DNA of 64,000 bases from Bradyrhizobium sp. 186 (GCF_023101685.1 NZ_CP082164.1:4526001-4590000); one strand, 5' to 3'. Positions 17,605 to 27,304 are shown, numbered from the stretch's first letter. Program-made: numbers and translations. The notes: a model not told the origin generated them from the sequence alone.

Positions 17605-20600
17605 ACGACGAACGAAAGGGTCGTGATCTCTTCATTGTCGACAACAGTGTGTCGGGCTGGACTGCGCTTCGGTATCTCGAAGAGTGGACCGAGATAGCCA
17701 AAGGTTTTGATATTGCTACCGGCTATTTCGACATCGGCACTATCCTGGCACTCGACGGAAAGTGGCAGTCGCTCAACAAGATCCGAATACTTATGGGGGC
17801 CGATACGACGCATCGGACGCGAAAGGCGTTTTTGGATGCCGTGGTCAAAAAGGCTGTAGATGAACTCGACAAGAGCCTGGAGGCAGCCAAGGATCCAAAT
17901 CCGTTTCTCCGAGGTGTAGGGGCGATCATCGCGGCACTTCAGTCCCGGCAGATCGAATGCCGGGTCTACGATCGCGAAAAATTCCACGCCAAAACATACA
18001 TTACGCACGCGAAGCTGGACGTCATTGGTTCGCAAGCGTTGGTTGGCTCAAGCAATTTTACGATGCCCGGCTTGACCAAGAATATCGAGCTCAATGTCCA
18101 GATTCAGAGTGCGCGTGAGGTAACTCAACTCCAGGAATGGTTTGAGGCTCATTGGGTTGAGGCTGCTGACGTCACGGATCATATTTTCGAAGCGATTTCG
18201 CGTCATGTCCGAATCTATTCGCCGTTCGACGTTTACACAAAGGCGCTTCAGGAATTTTTCCGCGGGCACGAATTGACGGCGACCGAGTGGGATGAGACCC
18301 GCTCAAAGATGTTTCCGAAAATCGATCGCTACCAGAAAGAGGCCTATTGGGCCCTGATGAAGATTGCGCGGCAACATTCAGGCGCGTTTCTCTGTGATGG
18401 TGTCGGCCTGGGCAAAACGTTTGTTGGCTTGATGCTGATCGAACGCCTCGTCCTCCACGAGGGGAAGCGAGTCGTGCTGTTTGCACCGAAAGCGGCAAAA
18501 GACGGTGTTTGGGAACCTCACCTGCGCGAATATCTGCCTCACATTGGCGGAGTTGGAGGTAATGCGGACTTCAGCAATCTGGCGGTATTCAGCCACACGG
18601 ATCTCGGCCGAAAGGGTGAGTTTCCGGAGCGGTTTCGCCGTATTGCAGAACTGGCGGACGTGGTGATCATCGACGAGGCCCATCATTTTCGCAATCCTGG
18701 AAGCCGGCGGGCGACCGACGAGGAGGGCGTTCCATCCCGCTACTATCAGCTCTACGACCTTCTGGACTCGTCAGTACGCCCGAAGAGTCTCTTCATGCTT
18801 ACGGCCACTCCGATCAATAATCGGATCAGCGATTTTCGGCATATGGCCGAGCTGTTCACCCGCCGCGACGAAGCCTATTTCGCACGAACGCTCGGCGTAA
18901 ATAACCTGCGATCGCACTTTAACAATATCGAGAAGCAGTTACGAAGGACCGTTGGTCCCGAAGTCGCGGACGTCTCTGGGCACATAGCGGAGGTCCAGGA
19001 CTTTCTTGCTGCGGACGAGATCTTCAAAACTCTCGTGGTGCAGCGAAGCAGGGCATATGCTCGCGAGAGCCAAATGCGTGAGACGGGCAACGCGGCTGTC
19101 TTTCCGGATCGAAAAGCTCCCCAGGTGGCCGAATACTCCATCCGGAAGACCTACGGCCGTTTATTGGAAATGTTTGAAAAGGCGTTTACGCGCACCAAGC
19201 CGCTATTCACGCTGCCTATGTACTATCCACTCGCTTGGTATAAGGGCGCTGACAAGAGCATAGACCCCCTTGAAGAGGGGCGGCAGGAACAGGTCGTTGG
19301 TCTTATCAGGACGAATTTTCTCAAGCGGTTCGAGAGCTCTGTGGCAGCGTTCGAGCTGTCTTGCGATCGGCTTCTCCGGAAGCTGCTGGCATTCCTTGAG
19401 GTGCACAGCGAAACTGACGCAGAAAAGAGGCGGCTGGACCGCTGGAAATCCCAAAACGCTGAGATTCTTGGCTATGCGGCGACGCGGCAACTCGAATTCT
19501 GGGAAGACGACGACAGCGATCCCGATGACGACGTCGTGCCGCAGGAGATGCTTGATGCGGTCGAGCGCCTCAATCGAGAGGATTACGACGTTATCGAGAT
19601 GATGTCGGAGACGTTTCTGGATCTTGATCAGATCGTCCAGTTTATCGAAGAAGCCAGAAGATTCGAAACAAAGCACGATGACAAGTTGCAGAAGCTCATT
19701 CGTCTGTTGAAATCGAAGGAACTTGCCGGCCAAAAGATTCTGATTTTTACGGAGTTTGCCGATACAGCTCGTTACCTGAAGCGCCAATTGGACAAGGCAG
19801 ACGTGGAGGGAGTTGCACAGGTTGACAGCGCGACCAAGACCAATCGCGCGGATGTCATCCAACGGTTCTCACCATACTACAATGCCCATACCAGCAAGAT
19901 GTTAGTTGACAGTGGCCGCGATGAAATTCGGGTGTTGATCTCAACTGACGTGTTATCCGAAGGCTTGAACCTTCAAGATGCGTCGCGGATGATCAACTAT
20001 GATATTCACTGGAATCCGGTGCGGCTGATGCAGCGTATTGGCCGTGTTGATCGCCGAATGAATCCAGAGGTCGAGAAGCGCCTGGTCAACGATCATCCAG
20101 AGGTGGCCTCTTCGCGCGGCAAAGTAAGTTTCTGGAACTTCCTGCCACCTGACGAACTGAATGCAATCCTGACGTTGTACCGCAAGGTAACTCAGAAAAC
20201 GCTCCTGATTTCCAAGACTTTCGGGATCGAAGGAAAGAAGCTTCTGAGACCGGATGATGATTACGATGCGCTCAAGGAGTTCAATCACGCGTATGAGGGC
20301 ACCAAAACCGCCGTCGAGGACATGCACCTGGAATACCAAGCGTTGCTTTTGACAGATCCGACGCTTCAAAGCCGGCTTCGGGCACTGCCCGGCGGGATTT
20401 TCAGCGGAAGGCAACGACCAGCAAAGGGTACGACGGGTGTGTTCTTTTGCTATGGTCTCCCCGCTCTCGACAAGGAGACCGGCGAGTTTACCCATGAGGC
20501 AGGTACGATGCGTTGGTATCTGTATGACCTCGGCCGGAATACAATTTTGGAAGAGCCAGGCGAGATTGTCGCCAGCATTCGTTCCGAAGCGGACACGCCG

Positions 20601-20747
20601 CGCCAGTGCAAAACAGACGAAAAGACCCTGGTCGATCTTCGCAGCAAGCTCGAAAACCACATCAAGAACACGTACCTTAAACGGGTAGACGCTCCCGTAG
20701 GTGTGAAGCCGGCGCTCAAGTGCTGGATGGAACTCAACGAGGGCTAA
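17601..20747 (+). CDS. Fusion of PLD-like nuclease and SNF2-type helicase (1048 aa)
   Basis: Residues 1 to about 190 form a phospholipase-D-fold nuclease domain with the HxK motif KFHAKTYI (His129, Lys131) followed by ALVGSSNFTMPGL; only one HxK half is present, so a dimer would be needed for activity. The remaining two thirds are an SF2/SNF2 helicase: Walker A CDGVGLGKTFVG (near 270), VVIIDEAHHFRNPGS, LFMLTATPINNR, ISTDVLSEGLNLQDA, and motif VI LMQRIGRVDRRM. The architecture is that of restriction-type effectors that translocate and cut DNA. It is translationally coupled to the AIPR-like gene (ATGA overlap), and the methyltransferase follows after 4 bp, consistent with a modification-dependent defence system. 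Confidence 0.85.
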   Translation: MNDERKGRDLFIVDNSVSGWTALRYLEEWTEIAKGFDIATGYFDIGTILALDGKWQSLNKIRILMGADTTHRTRKAFLDAVVKKAVDELDKSLEAAKDPNPFLRGVGAIIAALQSRQIECRVYDREKFHAKTYITHAKLDVIGSQALVGSSNFTMPGLTKNIELNVQIQSAREVTQLQEWFEAHWVEAADVTDHIFEAISRHVRIYSPFDVYTKALQEFFRGHELTATEWDETRSKMFPKIDRYQKEAYWALMKIARQHSGAFLCDGVGLGKTFVGLMLIERLVLHEGKRVVLFAPKAAKDGVWEPHLREYLPHIGGVGGNADFSNLAVFSHTDLGRKGEFPERFRRIAELADVVIIDEAHHFRNPGSRRATDEEGVPSRYYQLYDLLDSSVRPKSLFMLTATPINNRISDFRHMAELFTRRDEAYFARTLGVNNLRSHFNNIEKQLRRTVGPEVADVSGHIAEVQDFLAADEIFKTLVVQRSRAYARESQMRETGNAAVFPDRKAPQVAEYSIRKTYGRLLEMFEKAFTRTKPLFTLPMYYPLAWYKGADKSIDPLEEGRQEQVVGLIRTNFLKRFESSVAAFELSCDRLLRKLLAFLEVHSETDAEKRRLDRWKSQNAEILGYAATRQLEFWEDDDSDPDDDVVPQEMLDAVERLNREDYDVIEMMSETFLDLDQIVQFIEEARRFETKHDDKLQKLIRLLKSKELAGQKILIFTEFADTARYLKRQLDKADVEGVAQVDSATKTNRADVIQRFSPYYNAHTSKMLVDSGRDEIRVLISTDVLSEGLNLQDASRMINYDIHWNPVRLMQRIGRVDRRMNPEVEKRLVNDHPEVASSRGKVSFWNFLPPDELNAILTLYRKVTQKTLLISKTFGIEGKKLLRPDDDYDALKEFNHAYEGTKTAVEDMHLEYQALLLTDPTLQSRLRALPGGIFSGRQRPAKGTTGVFFCYGLPALDKETGEFTHEAGTMRWYLYDLGRNTILEEPGEIVASIRSEADTPRQCKTDEKTLVDLRSKLENHIKNTYLKRVDAPVGVKPALKCWMELNEG

Positions 20748-20751
20748 GGAT

Positions 20752-23700
20752 ATGGTCACCGATCACCGTGCCGCACTTGCGAAGATAAAGCGGTTCGACC
20801 AGCTTATCGCTTATCTGCGTGACGAGATGGGATGGCCCATTGCCCGAGACTCGTTTGAGGACGTAAATGATCTGTTCTACGATTTTTCGGCCGCTGAGCT
20901 GGGTATTGATGCTCAGAATTCAGCGAAGATCCAAGAGATCAAGCGACTGCGTCCGCTTTCGTCTAAACAACCGTGGGGCATCTTCTTTGTAAAGTTCGAG
21001 CCGAAGAATCTGCCGGTCGTCGCACTGCGCCGCATTCTGAGCCAAGTCGCCCTTAAGAAGCGCCCCTCTGCCAATAGCGCAGAGCGAGCCGCCTGGGCTG
21101 CGGACGATTTGTTGTTCATTTCAAACTACGGCGAGGGCGACGAGCGTCAGATTAGCTTCGCACACTTTTCGAGGGCGCAGGACGGCCACGATTTGCCGAC
21201 CCTCAAGGTGTTGGGCTGGGATAATCTCGATACGGCACTCCACCTCGACAATGTGGTTAAAGAGCTGACGCAAAACCTCGCTTGGCCCGACGATGACGAA
21301 GACGTAGAAGCTTGGCGAAGAAGCTGGCGCGGTGCCTTCAACCTGCGCCATCGCGAAGTTGTCACCACCTCGCAACACCTATCCATTCGTCTCGCCGAAC
21401 TGGCGCGTGCCATCCGTGACCGCATCAAGGCGGCCCTTGCCATTGAAACGGAGGCCGGCCCGCTAACTAAGCTGATGAAGGCATTTCAGGAGGCGCTCGT
21501 CCACGACCTCGACGCTGACGGCTTCGCGGACATGTACGCGCAGACCATCGCCTATGGATTGCTCTCGGCCCGCATCGCCGACCCGGAGAAGAAGACGACC
21601 GACGATTTCGCTGCCCACATGCGCACCAACCCGTTCTTGCGCGAGCTGATGGAGATGTTTCTCAGAGTCGGTGGGAGGCGAGGCAAGGCCGGAGGTCCAG
21701 GCATCGATTTTGATGAGCTGGGCGTTAGTGAAGTTGTGGAACTACTCGACGACGCGAAAATGGAGGCAGTTGTTCAAGACTTTGGCGACAGGAATCCATT
21801 GGAAGATCCAGTCATTCACTTCTATGAGCTTTTTCTTAAAGAGTACGACGCCAAGAAGCGTATGCAGCGCGGCGTCTTTTATACTCCGCGCCCGGTAGTC
21901 TCATACATCGTCCGATCAGTGGACGAGTCGCTACGCACTGAGTTTGGTCTATCTGATGGCCTTGCCGATACCACCACGTGGGGCGAAATGGCAACGCGCC
22001 ATGAGCACGTAAAAATTCCTCAGGGAGTTTCAGATACACAGGGCTTCGTTCAAATCCTGGATCCTGCCACGGGTACGGGAACATTTCTGGTGGAAGTAAT
22101 CGATCTCATCCATAAAACTCTCAACGAGAAATGGAAAGCAGAGGGTCGCACCGACAAAGCTATAGAAGCACTGTGGAATGAGTACGTGCCAAAGCACCTG
22201 CTGACGCGGTTGCATGGTTACGAGCTACTAATGGCACCATATGCCATTGCTCATCTGAAGATTGGGCTGAAGTTGTTTGAAACAGGCTATCGCTTCGGCA
22301 GCGACGAGCGTGCCCGCATTTATCTCACGAACGCACTTGAACCACCTAACGATGACAAGACCCAACGAGAGTTTGAACAGTGGGTGCCGGCGCTCGCACA
22401 TGAGGCTCGTGCTGTTAACGCAATCAAACGCGACCGGCGGTTCACCGTTGTTATTGGTAATCCTCCCTACTCAGGAGTTTCTTCTAACCGGAACGACTGG
22501 ATAGAAGGGCTATTGAAAGGCGAGGACGTGAATGGTGACGCGACAGCAAACTACTACGAAGTTGATGGTAAACCGCTAGGCGAGAAAAAGATTTGGCTAC
22601 AAGATGATTATGTAAAATTCATTCGTCTTTCCCACTTCCTGCTCGATCAATCGTCGCTCGGGATTCATGGGATGATTACGAATCATAGCTACGTCGATAG
22701 CCCAACGTGCCGGGGGATGAGGTTCCAGTTGCGGCGCTTTTTCACGCATCTGAATATAGTCGATCTGCACGGAAGCACCAAGAAGGGTGAGAATGCTCCT
22801 GATGGCCAGATTGATGACAACGTCTTCGACATTCTGCCGGGAGTTGCGATTGCGATGTTCGTGAAGGATGCCCAAAAGGCGTCTGCGCGCGTGCTAAGCT
22901 TCGACCTTTGGGGGGCACGTAATTTCAAATTCGATTGGCTTCTCGGGCACACATCAAGCCGGCACATCAGTACTGAGCTCTATCCCACTTCCCCGTATTA
23001 TCTTTTTGTAAAACGACAACTTGATTTCGATGCCGAGTATCGTGAGTACTATTCGCTGAAGGATATCTTCCCGTTTTACGGAACTGGCATCCAGACATCG
23101 CGCGACGATTTCGCAACGGACTATGATCGCCATGGCCTAGAAGGGCGCCTTCGTAACTTCTTTGATGCCAGCCGATCCGACAAGCAAATAGTCGACGATT
23201 TCGGCCTATCAAATACCCGAGGCTGGGAAGTCAAAAAAGTACGACGGTCATCCAATTTCGAAAAGGTCAAGAAGACGATTGTTAAATGCGTGTTTCGCTC
23301 GTTTGATAAGAAGTGGATTGCCCTAACAAAGGATATCGTGGATTGGCCTAGAAGCGAAGTGATGGCGTGTGTTGGGCCGAGCCGGGTTGGCCTCCTTTGT
23401 AGTAGGCAGCAATCTACGCCTGGCTTCCGTCATGCCCTAGTCGTCAATGCTCCCGCGGACATGTTCTGTATCTCGAATAAGTCGCGCGAAGGCCAATCGC
23501 TATTCCCTCTCTTTACGAAGGACAATACGAGCCTGTTCCAGCGAAATGCTGGTGACGAGTGGTGTCCAAATCTCGGAGAAAGATTTGCACGACAGCTTGT
23601 TGAATTGTTTTCACCTGTTGATGCAGCATCAAAACCTGAAACACTGACCGACGAAATCGCAGAGGCCGGATTTGCTTACGTATATGCGATCTTGTATTCG

Positions 23701-24828
23701 TCCATCTATAGGACGCGCTACGAAGATTTGCTGAAGATGGAATTCCCGCGTGTTCCATTGGGTGCTAACTCAGAGCTGTTCCGCGCGCTCGTTCGAATCG
23801 GTCGCGAACTCACAGCTCTGCACCTGTTGGAAGCGGCTGAGCTTGATCATCCAATAACTGTATATTCGGGTCCGAAAGATCCTGAGGTCGAGCGAATCGG
23901 TTGGTCGGATGGCACCGTCTGGCTCGACGCTGCGGCAACTAGGAAGGATCAGCCCGCGACGCCCGGCACAATTGGGTTTCGCGGCGTGTCCGAGAAAGTG
24001 TGGAACTTCCACGTGGGAGGTTATCAAGTCTGCGAAAAGTGGTTGAAGGACCGCAGGGGCCGCACGCTCTCGCAGGACGACATCGTGCACTATCAGAAGA
24101 TCGTGATGGCCCTGGCCGAAACCATTCGGCTGATGAAAGAGGTTGACGACATAATCGAAAAGTACGGTGGCTGGCCGGGTGCGTTCGCGCAAGGCGACAG
24201 AACGATCGAAGCAGCCGTTGTGGAGGCTGAGGAGACCGGCAATTCGGGAAGCCTACCGCATCCGAACTCTGCGACCATCACATATCGGACGCCGCCGTCG
24301 GAGCTACTGAAAGCAGCTGAACCGGAAGCGCCATTCTACGAAATAGCCGCATCGACCGAACCCGATGTTATGCGCCCCAATCCCGACGAGTTAGACCGGG
24401 AGGATTTGATTTGCCGCATCCGCCAGTTGTTCGGCGACGGCCGGGAACTAGAACGTGAGACGGCGATCGATGCGCTTGCCCGAGAGCTAGGGTACCCACG
24501 AACAGGAACCCGAATTCACGAAGAGATTGATAATGCTTTGCGCACAGCGGCGCGGCGAAGAATCCTCGCCAACAAGTCCGGCGGCGTTCGTCTATTCGCT
24601 CGCACGATAGAACAGTATGATCGTGACTTTCTGAAGGAGCAGTTCTTGGCTTCCCTGCTTGGCCGGCAGTGGATTGAACGGGAAGGTGCCACCCGCGCCT
24701 TCGCTCGGTGGATGGGATTCCGTCGAACGGGGCCAGCGATAGAAGATGCTGCGCGATCGCTGATAAATGGGCTGTTACGCGATGATCGGTTGGAAAGTGA
24801 TGGTTCACAGATCCGGAGATCCGGTTGA
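20752..24828 (+). CDS. Large N6-adenine DNA methyltransferase (type ISP/IIG-like), 1358 aa
   Basis: The central methyltransferase domain has motif I ILDPATGTGTFLVEVID (near 435) and catalytic motif IV VIGNPPYSGV (NPPY near 570), the signature of gamma-type N6-adenine methylases. KRMQRGVFYTPRPVVSYIV precedes motif I, as in type ISP and IIG enzymes. The first 250 residues lack the metal ligands of a PD-(D/E)XK nuclease that I can identify. The C-terminal 160 residues contain two similar helical blocks (ELGYPRTGTRIHEEI and WMGFRRTGPAIEDA) resembling winged-helix repeats of defence helicases. Its role is probably to protect host DNA from the adjacent PLD-helicase. An ATG at 20752 follows the preceding stop by 4 bp. 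Confidence 0.85.
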   Translation: MVTDHRAALAKIKRFDQLIAYLRDEMGWPIARDSFEDVNDLFYDFSAAELGIDAQNSAKIQEIKRLRPLSSKQPWGIFFVKFEPKNLPVVALRRILSQVALKKRPSANSAERAAWAADDLLFISNYGEGDERQISFAHFSRAQDGHDLPTLKVLGWDNLDTALHLDNVVKELTQNLAWPDDDEDVEAWRRSWRGAFNLRHREVVTTSQHLSIRLAELARAIRDRIKAALAIETEAGPLTKLMKAFQEALVHDLDADGFADMYAQTIAYGLLSARIADPEKKTTDDFAAHMRTNPFLRELMEMFLRVGGRRGKAGGPGIDFDELGVSEVVELLDDAKMEAVVQDFGDRNPLEDPVIHFYELFLKEYDAKKRMQRGVFYTPRPVVSYIVRSVDESLRTEFGLSDGLADTTTWGEMATRHEHVKIPQGVSDTQGFVQILDPATGTGTFLVEVIDLIHKTLNEKWKAEGRTDKAIEALWNEYVPKHLLTRLHGYELLMAPYAIAHLKIGLKLFETGYRFGSDERARIYLTNALEPPNDDKTQREFEQWVPALAHEARAVNAIKRDRRFTVVIGNPPYSGVSSNRNDWIEGLLKGEDVNGDATANYYEVDGKPLGEKKIWLQDDYVKFIRLSHFLLDQSSLGIHGMITNHSYVDSPTCRGMRFQLRRFFTHLNIVDLHGSTKKGENAPDGQIDDNVFDILPGVAIAMFVKDAQKASARVLSFDLWGARNFKFDWLLGHTSSRHISTELYPTSPYYLFVKRQLDFDAEYREYYSLKDIFPFYGTGIQTSRDDFATDYDRHGLEGRLRNFFDASRSDKQIVDDFGLSNTRGWEVKKVRRSSNFEKVKKTIVKCVFRSFDKKWIALTKDIVDWPRSEVMACVGPSRVGLLCSRQQSTPGFRHALVVNAPADMFCISNKSREGQSLFPLFTKDNTSLFQRNAGDEWCPNLGERFARQLVELFSPVDAASKPETLTDEIAEAGFAYVYAILYSSIYRTRYEDLLKMEFPRVPLGANSELFRALVRIGRELTALHLLEAAELDHPITVYSGPKDPEVERIGWSDGTVWLDAAATRKDQPATPGTIGFRGVSEKVWNFHVGGYQVCEKWLKDRRGRTLSQDDIVHYQKIVMALAETIRLMKEVDDIIEKYGGWPGAFAQGDRTIEAAVVEAEETGNSGSLPHPNSATITYRTPPSELLKAAEPEAPFYEIAASTEPDVMRPNPDELDREDLICRIRQLFGDGRELERETAIDALARELGYPRTGTRIHEEIDNALRTAARRRILANKSGGVRLFARTIEQYDRDFLKEQFLASLLGRQWIEREGATRAFARWMGFRRTGPAIEDAARSLINGLLRDDRLESDGSQIRRSG

Positions 24829-24928
24829 GATTCGTTCGGAGATGAGACCAAGGTAATTGCGATCTCATCGTCCAAGTGGCGAACTGGGTAATTCAATAAG
24901 AACGATAATTGACAATGAGGGTGGGGTT

Positions 24929-25180
24929 ATGATTCAGGGTGCAAGGCAGTTGCCGACAATGCACGTCTCCGTGCGTGTGCCGTGGCACGACAGTCGATGG
25001 GCCGGTAAGGTTTGTGGCAATCCGCGCGGCAACACATCCTGTCTGATCCTCCCCCGAATCGCCGAGACGAAAGAGGACGAGTTCGAAACCGGAATCGCGG
25101 GCGAAGCCTGGAATCCGGACGGGGTCGGCTTGCCGGCCTGCGCTGCAGAGCGGGGCGCTTTCATGTCGCCATTCCCGTAA
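24929..25180 (+). pseudogene. 5' remnant of a larger defence-type gene (83 codons)
   Basis: The frame starts at the ATG at 24929 with GTGGGG upstream and encodes MIQGARQLPTMHVSVRVPWH, later NTSCLILPRIAETK, and ends ERGAFMSPFP at a TAA. From memory, MHxSVRVPWHD...NTSCLxLxRIAE...ERxxFMSPF is the opening of much larger helicase/ATPase proteins of defence islands; here it stops after about 80 residues. This suggests the 3' part was deleted and the HNH module joined at that point. It follows the methyltransferase on the same strand by 100 bp. A functional short protein is the alternative. Confidence 0.5.
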
Positions 25181-25216
25181 CCTGAGCAAACGACTGACGG
25201 ACCAAGCGAAGCAGAG

Positions 25217-26746
25217 ATGGCCAACAAGAAAGTCTTGAACGAATACGAGGCGGCTGTAGCGTCCGGCATGTCACCGGACCTGCTGAGATGGCTGACGAAG
25301 AATCCGCCAAAACATGCTGACACGCGCGTCCTCAAAGTCGCAAAGATTGAAAACAACAGATACTTCTACGAAGAGGAAGAACTACTATCCTTCAACAATT
25401 GGCTGAAATCCCCATGGCCCCATAAAGACGGCAAACGGCCGAATATTCCGGCCGAAATCCGGCGGGAGATCAAGGTAGAGGCGAATGGTGAATGCGCCAT
25501 CTGTCGGTCCAACAAAGATTCATGCGAAGCTGCGCATTTAGAGCCTGTCGCAAAGACCTTTAACAACCATCCGGAAAATCTGCTGTGGTTATGCAGCAAT
25601 CACCACACGTCTTACGATAAAGGCCTTTTCTTCGGTCCCAAGCCGGAAGACGCCGACTTCGTCCAGGGTTTCAAGCAGGCGCTCCATTACTTCAAGCGCA
25701 GTTTGTGGCTGATGCAGCAGGAGCTCAGCCATAAGCTTTTTGCCATGCTTCAGACTTGTGACGTTCTGGCCAAACAACTTGAGGCCCCTAAGACGAAAGA
25801 TCAGATCGAAGCCATCGAAGACCTCGCCAAAAAAGCGATCGCGGCTATGCCGGTGCTCGCACCCCTCTCGAAGACCGATCCGAAATACGAAGCCTACCAG
25901 GCGATATCGGCAGATGTCGCATCGCTCTCCAATGGGGCAGCCGCGATTTCTGTACGTTTGCGGAAAGCGCAGGACATCCGGCGGGACTATGTCGCGACTT
26001 TTGGCTTTGTCGCGTGTCCACTCTGCCAGGCTACTGGGCGACATGAAGGAACCGATTGTCCGGTTTGCAACGGCGACAGGGAAATCGAAGAGCATTTCGC
26101 CGACCGCGTCGATCTAAGCGACTACAACAAAGTTGATTGCCCTCTTTGCGACGGCGATGGCCATTTCAGGGGAAGCGATTGCCCCGTCTGCGGAGGCGAC
26201 GCGCAGATGGACAAACGATATGCCGATAACATCGACATTCGTGAATATCAGGAGGTTGATTGCCCGCTCTGTGAAGGCTCGGGTCGCTTTGACGGAGATC
26301 AATGCCCGGCCTGCGGCGGTGACGCCCAAATAGATCGTCGTTACGCCGACCGGATCGACTTGAGGGAATACGAAGAGGTTGACTGTCCATTATGCGAGGG
26401 TAAAGGCCGGTACGAAGGCCGCGACTGTCCTGAATGCGGCGGCGACGCGCGGATGCAGCGCAGGTTTGCCGATAAGATCGATATCAATGATTATTCAAAA
26501 GTGGATTGTCCGGTCTGCGACGGCAAAGGTCGGCGCAAAGGTGATGACTGTCCCGTTTGCGGCGGGGAGGCCAAGATCGATCGTGGCGATCTGCAACGCA
26601 TTGACGTTCGAGATTACGAGGACGTCAAGTGTCCGATTTGCCATGGGACAGGCCGTGTGGAAGGCAACGATTGCCGCGCATGTGGCGGCGAAGGCGAAAT
26701 GGAACGGCGTCACGAACAGAATATCGATCCCGGCGATTACAGATAG
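25217..26746 (+). CDS. HNH endonuclease with six tandem four-cysteine (DnaJ-like) zinc repeats
   Basis: Residues 91-140 form an HNH nuclease domain: GECAICRSN (Cys93, Cys96), CEAAHLEPVAKTF with His107, and LLWLCSNHHTSYDKGL with Cys126 and His129/130. A helical linker (about 145-260) follows. From Cys267 to the C-terminus there are six repeats of about 41 residues with pattern CPxC-x9-CPxC then IDxxDYxx, for example CPLCDGDGHFRGSDCPVCGG. They resemble DnaJ CxxCxGxG zinc fingers, and each could bind one zinc. The role would be DNA cleavage, with repeats reading DNA or a partner. It lies between a gene remnant and a PD-(D/E)XK-like gene. I know of no named system with this architecture. Confidence 0.8.
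   Translation: MANKKVLNEYEAAVASGMSPDLLRWLTKNPPKHADTRVLKVAKIENNRYFYEEEELLSFNNWLKSPWPHKDGKRPNIPAEIRREIKVEANGECAICRSNKDSCEAAHLEPVAKTFNNHPENLLWLCSNHHTSYDKGLFFGPKPEDADFVQGFKQALHYFKRSLWLMQQELSHKLFAMLQTCDVLAKQLEAPKTKDQIEAIEDLAKKAIAAMPVLAPLSKTDPKYEAYQAISADVASLSNGAAAISVRLRKAQDIRRDYVATFGFVACPLCQATGRHEGTDCPVCNGDREIEEHFADRVDLSDYNKVDCPLCDGDGHFRGSDCPVCGGDAQMDKRYADNIDIREYQEVDCPLCEGSGRFDGDQCPACGGDAQIDRRYADRIDLREYEEVDCPLCEGKGRYEGRDCPECGGDARMQRRFADKIDINDYSKVDCPVCDGKGRRKGDDCPVCGGEAKIDRGDLQRIDVRDYEDVKCPICHGTGRVEGNDCRACGGEGEMERRHEQNIDPGDYR
26012..26743 (+). repeat. Tandem 123-bp coding repeats (six units)
   Basis: Six in-frame repeats of about 123 bp encode the four-cysteine units of the HNH protein. Each unit carries two Cys-Pro-x-Cys pairs and an ID..DY tail. 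The DNA has diverged while the cysteines are kept, which indicates selection on the protein. Confidence 0.8.
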
Positions 26747-26781
26747 CCCGGACTCAAACACCCTATGAAAAGCGCAAATAG

Positions 26782-27273
26782 ATGAAAGATCCTGAGCCGG
26801 ACGCAGCCAAGAATGAAGTTCGCGTCCGCGAGATACTCGCGACGATCAAACCGCTGGCCTGCGAATTCTATCGGCTGACCGGGAAACCGATTGGTGTCAC
26901 CGGGGAGATTGCCGAATTTCACGCGGCGGAAAAGCTGGGCCTGGTGCTCGCTCCCGCCCGCACCATCGGCTATGACGCGCTGCGCGGCACGGAGCGTATT
27001 CAGATTAAGGGACGCGCCTATGGCGAGAACGCTAAGCCCGGTCAAAGAATGTCACGCATTAAGGCCGACTCGCCTTGTGACATCGTTCTTCTTGTTCTGC
27101 TGGACAACGCAACGTTGGACCCACGCGAAATGTGGGAAGCGCCATTTTCTTCAGTCGCCAAGCTTCTTGTGCTTACCGAAAGCAAGGCGAGGGCGCGTGG
27201 ATCCCTGAGTGTTTCGGAATTCAAGAGGATTGCCCGTCAGGTTTGGCCAGCCCCGTCGCCGGAAGGGGGCTGA
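26782..27273 (+). CDS. DUF6998-like protein with PD-(D/E)XK-type nuclease motif (163 aa)
   Basis: The core reads GEIAEFHAAEKLGLVLAPAR, then GYDALRGTERIQIKGRAYG. This gives a conserved Glu, the Asp of GYDA and the IQIKGR block, the E...D...xxK layout of the PD-(D/E)XK superfamily, and matches what I recall of DUF6998 proteins. The C-terminus (about 120-163) is helical. It starts 35 bp after the HNH gene on the same strand and probably shares its operon. The direct role could be DNA cleavage or sensing of ends; catalytic competence cannot be judged from sequence. The next gene is convergent. Confidence 0.6.
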   Translation: MKDPEPDAAKNEVRVREILATIKPLACEFYRLTGKPIGVTGEIAEFHAAEKLGLVLAPARTIGYDALRGTERIQIKGRAYGENAKPGQRMSRIKADSPCDIVLLVLLDNATLDPREMWEAPFSSVAKLLVLTESKARARGSLSVSEFKRIARQVWPAPSPEGG

Positions 27274-27304
27274 TAGCTGGCGCTCTGATCTGCAGCCGGG
27301 CTCA

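Noticed and set aside
11929..24828. Complete DISARM system
   Set aside because: A DrmD-like helicase, adenine methylase and PLD domain are present, but DrmA and the DUF1998 protein DrmB are not seen, and the PLD is fused to a second helicase.
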